Source of the DNA: Desulfovibrio aminophilus
Lineage (GTDB): Bacteria > Desulfobacterota > Desulfovibrionia > Desulfovibrionales > Desulfovibrionaceae
Direction: 5' to 3'
Length of the DNA stretch: 64,000 nucleotides
Assembly (NCBI RefSeq): GCF_023660105.1
Contig: NZ_JAMHGA010000012.1
Coordinates: forward strand, 248,001 to 312,000
A program made the translations under genes and the position numbers. Below, one piece after another: positions 62,501 through 64,000 of this stretch (position 1 is the first letter of the stretch; the number at the start of each line of letters is the position of its first letter). The notes beneath the pieces were generated by a model, which saw only the letters and a program-made list of their open reading frames with translations, did no database searches and had not been told where the DNA came from.

Positions 62501-63191
62501 TGTCCTGCAGGCCCGCGAAGGCCTTCTTGCGGCTGTCCTCGCCCGCCGCCGAGGAGCGCACGGCCACGGGCTCGTTCTCCATGGCCGCTTCCTTGCAGAT
62601 GGCCTGGTAGGCCTGGCGCACGGCGTCGGCCACGTCCTTGGGCAGCTCGACGGAGAGGATGGCCGCCTGCACGAGCACGGAGCGCTTGCGCAGCTGGTCG
62701 ATGCCCTCGGGTGAGGTGGCGAAGCCCTCGACCACGTTGTTGATGAAGGTGCGCAGCTTGATGGGCGTGCCCTTCTGCTTCACGGACTCGGCGCGGATCT
62801 TGCCGGCCACGATGCGCACGAACTTGCGCAGATATTCCGGATCCTTGTTGATCTCCTCGTTGCTCCAGTCCGTGGCGTTGTATTCCTTGTCCACCAGGGA
62901 GCGGACCACCGAGGCGTTCACCCGGGTCTCGTCGAGCATCTTATGGAAGGCGATGGAGGAGATGGCGCGGAACTGGGGAGCCCGGATATGGCCTACCTGG
63001 CTGATGATGGCGGTATTGTAGTTCTTGCCGCCGACGAGCAGTTCGGCATCCTCGCCGATGGCCACGATTTCGGGGCCCGTCAGGACCATCCGCCGCATGA
63101 GTTCGTCCTTTTCGGCAACCGGTTTGGCGGGCGTCGAGGCGTCCTTCTGGGCGTCCTTTTTGGCGGCCGCCTTCTTCTGTACCGTGGCCAT
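59589..63191 (-). CDS. ppsA: PEP synthase-like (pyruvate, water dikinase family), long form
   Basis: The enzyme turns pyruvate, ATP and water into PEP, AMP and phosphate. The 1200-residue protein starts with an Ala/Lys-rich stretch, then the ATP-grasp PPDK_N domain (AVRSSAAGEDSRK), the swivelling His domain (GGDTSHAAITSRELGIPAVIG) and the C-terminal barrel (LMSEIPSNAILCKEFL, GSNDMTQMVLATDRDN, GFCGQGVSN). It is about 400 residues longer than E. coli PpsA, as in other Desulfovibrio-type proteins. AAGGAGG lies before the ATG at 63191. With the pyruvate carboxylase upstream it suits gluconeogenic growth on lactate or pyruvate. Confidence 0.9.
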   Translation of the reverse strand: MATVQKKAAAKKDAQKDASTPAKPVAEKDELMRRMVLTGPEIVAIGEDAELLVGGKNYNTAIISQVGHIRAPQFRAISSIAFHKMLDETRVNASVVRSLVDKEYNATDWSNEEINKDPEYLRKFVRIVAGKIRAESVKQKGTPIKLRTFINNVVEGFATSPEGIDQLRKRSVLVQAAILSVELPKDVADAVRQAYQAICKEAAMENEPVAVRSSAAGEDSRKKAFAGLQDTYLNIVGEDQVVEAYHWDCSSAYNLRSMTYRREAILDAVIQAEATGNDELAEQAKKEWAIEGTSLSVCIMRMINPVISGTAFSADTATGCRGTDRNDLVSIDASYGLGEAVVGGMVTPDKFYVFQRDDGSEVVVRYMGCKERKIVYEDDRSGTKLVKVEENLVYRWSLSLAQAEEVARGVRAISKAYGGIIMDTEFCIDSSDRLWFVQARPETRWNEELENHPHTIFMRRREVDPKHVADAEIIVEGNGASRGAGQGTVRFLRSALELNKVNKGDILAADRTDPDMVPGMRIASAILADVGGDTSHAAITSRELGIPAVIGIQRLEALRALDGTEVTVDGSRGRVYRGMLPLVEVGGEIDVSTLPTTKTKVGLILADVGQALFLSRLRNVPDFEVGLLRAEFMLGNISVHPLALEAYDNGTLDRLVQEKLKELDSHLTKVMKDQLASGLISMHLSLRSYVGRLTGLSREMEALSEGAGARGTDEVLAQHRRMRELEKRLDECIENATDRLDTLKTSVDLATHMAVVLGHFDLLESVPANDPEALKLYQDHDREAQAYMARVKDDPKVLEVLDRIRALREEVALKMGLESEMDEARTLSYRIKKLLDSRGFRTGKENYIQTLSQGLALFAMAFYGKDIVYRTTDFKSNEYRNLLGGSLFEVHEDNPMLGYRGVSRNIHDWELEAFKLARGIFGGKNLCLMLPFVRTLEEARSMKRYLKQVHNIQSGKDGLKLILMSEIPSNAILCKEFLQEVDGFSLGSNDMTQMVLATDRDNARLQHIYDEEDPAVVWAILVTIFAGQKYGKKVGFCGQGVSNSVILRGLVAIAGIVSASVVPDTYHQTKIDMGAVESENISCSELGPWIKLQHFNRLKKLLEDNGYGHILKKYKSPEDLMEWYEGELDRFAEQLRDHMETAKEQFYRQEMDQFRATFHKPVIYASWDWNQTVANALHHAGFADFVEQAKALEAQRAKTF

Positions 63192-63242
63192 GCACTCCTC
63201 CTTGACGTGGTCGATGTCGGTATCCCGGTCGTGCCGGAGCGG

Positions 63243-63261
63243 AACCCCTGGCCGAGGGGTT
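63243..63261 (-). promoter_or_regulatory. Hairpin in the leader of the PEP synthase gene
   Basis: AACCCCT and AGGGGTT enclose five bases, directly downstream of the predicted start point. It may stabilise the mRNA or attenuate read-through from the carboxylase gene. Confidence 0.4.
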
Positions 63262-63264
63262 AAC

Positions 63265-63294
63265 AATTTATCCCTTTGGACCCATTTTCGTCAA
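63265..63294 (-). promoter_or_regulatory. Promoter of the PEP synthase gene
   Basis: Minus strand TTGACG (63289-63294), spacer 18, TAAATT (63265-63270), within the 116 bases between the carboxylase stop and the start codon. Confidence 0.5.
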
Positions 63295-63307
63295 CGATTG
63301 ACGCCGG

Positions 63308-64000
63308 TCATCCCTTGCGGGCGGCGGCCTCAAGCTTCTGCCCGCATCTCGGGCAGTACTTGCAATCCTCCAGGGGGATGAAACCCTTGCAGGTCGGGCA
63401 GGTGCGGGGACTGGGCCCCAGCTCCACGAGCAGCTCGCCCTCCTTCACCGGGACCATCTTGCGGTCCTCCTGGAAGTTGGCGACCTTGAGCACGCGGCGC
63501 ACCACGCCGTCCACCGGCGCGATGATCGCCTTCTCCTGCTTCATGATGGAGATGTTGAAGATCTCCTCGCCCTTCTTCACCACGTCGCCGGGGCGCACGT
63601 GCATGACCCAGAGGTCGCCGTTGGAGGGCGAACCGACGTGGCAGGGATTGCCCGGGTCGGCCATCTCCTCGGCGTCCTTGTCCATGTGCAGCGGTTCGCG
63701 CACCTTGACCATGTGGCTCATGATCTCGGAGTCCATGACGTAGCGCACGGTGCTCATGCCGTGCTCGTCGGGCTCGGAGATGTCCAGGATGCGCATGGTG
63801 TGCGGCTTGCCGCAATCGCCCTGGAAGTGCAGGGGTCGGTTCTTCTCCAGGCCCTCGAACCAGACGTCCAGCGGCAGGTTGTTGGCGTTGCCGTACTTCT
63901 CGTAGAAGTCGATGGTCTTGATGGCGTCGGCCGGGTGGTTCAGGTAGAGCACGAACTCCTCGGCCGAGGGATCGCGGCCGATGCGCTGGGAGATGACCCG
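63308..64000 (-). CDS. Pyruvate carboxylase, C-terminal part (partial), with terminal zinc ribbon
   Basis: The frame is open to the window edge, so only the last 230 residues are seen. They cover the end of the carboxyltransferase region (GRDPSAEEFVLYLNHPAD) and a biotinyl domain with attachment Lys in ISIMKQEKAIIAPVDG, where the usual AMKM reads IMKQ. A zinc ribbon follows: RTCPTCKGFIPLEDCKYCPRCGQKL, read in pieces as CPTC and CPRC. Pyruvate carboxylase supplies oxaloacetate from pyruvate. Start lies outside the window. Confidence 0.85.
   Translation of the reverse strand, partial: RVISQRIGRDPSAEEFVLYLNHPADAIKTIDFYEKYGNANNLPLDVWFEGLEKNRPLHFQGDCGKPHTMRILDISEPDEHGMSTVRYVMDSEIMSHMVKVREPLHMDKDAEEMADPGNPCHVGSPSNGDLWVMHVRPGDVVKKGEEIFNISIMKQEKAIIAPVDGVVRRVLKVANFQEDRKMVPVKEGELLVELGPSPRTCPTCKGFIPLEDCKYCPRCGQKLEAAARKG

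Overview
The window reads as chromosomal DNA of a GC-rich, anaerobic, Gram-negative deltaproteobacterium, most likely a Desulfovibrionaceae (Desulfovibrio sensu lato). The signs are a DAP-aminotransferase lysine route (DapL with LysA), a rubredoxin, hemerythrin and YedF redox/selenium repertoire, a long PEP synthase next to a large pyruvate carboxylase, LptF/LptG, LolA and LapA/LapB for an LPS outer membrane, and several small proteins of the sort seen in that family. No rRNA, CRISPR array, plasmid gene or intact prophage is visible. About 60 protein genes, two tRNAs and tmRNA are supported; nearly all other long open frames are GC-driven shadows.

Layout. 1-4.5 kb: a leftward tetrapyrrole block (siroheme synthase, CcsA/HemX-like, hemA) ending in tilS. 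4.5-7.2 kb: two rightward glycosyltransferases. 7.2-20.6 kb: leftward genes, including a membrane-tethered receiver protein, rarA-rsmE, lysA, mutS, lapB-lapA, a HIT protein, a DHH-CBS-poly(A) polymerase fusion and xerD. 20.8-26.8 kb: dapL, folK, a TRASH protein, a small transaldolase and an 811-residue exported TPR protein. 27.2-32.9 kb: pgk-tpiA-secG-tRNA-Leu(GAG), rimI back to back with a Nudix gene, suhB-mreB. 33-46.9 kb: gcvT, an acyltransferase, yedF, an RNA pseudouridine synthase, lolA, ftsK, efp, aroQ, engB, lptG-lptF and uppP. 47-48 kb: tRNA-Met and tmRNA.

48.0-50.8 kb is the one clearly foreign segment. It is A+T-rich, begins exactly at the 3' end of tmRNA, and ends at a degraded copy of that 3' end, so it looks like a small island left by ssrA-targeted integration. 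It carries no integrase. Its cargo is two overlapping leftward genes: an SMC/OLD-like AAA ATPase and a small protein with a TOPRIM-like acidic motif order. This pairing fits a two-component anti-phage system of the AbiL/PARIS general type and is the best candidate for something undescribed.

50.8-64 kb returns to core style: a secreted Ada-like zinc protein, hemerythrin, a TOBE protein, a DEAD-box helicase with an Arg/Glu repeat tail and long leader, a stress protein with a rubredoxin of unusual Cys spacing, azoR, a DUF748/AsmA-like giant, PEP synthase, and the C-terminal end of pyruvate carboxylase fused to a zinc ribbon. The last two genes together feed pyruvate into PEP and oxaloacetate. 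Other points of note are a folK gene with no ordinary start codon and a TTGCCA type of -35 box shared by three neighbouring promoters.
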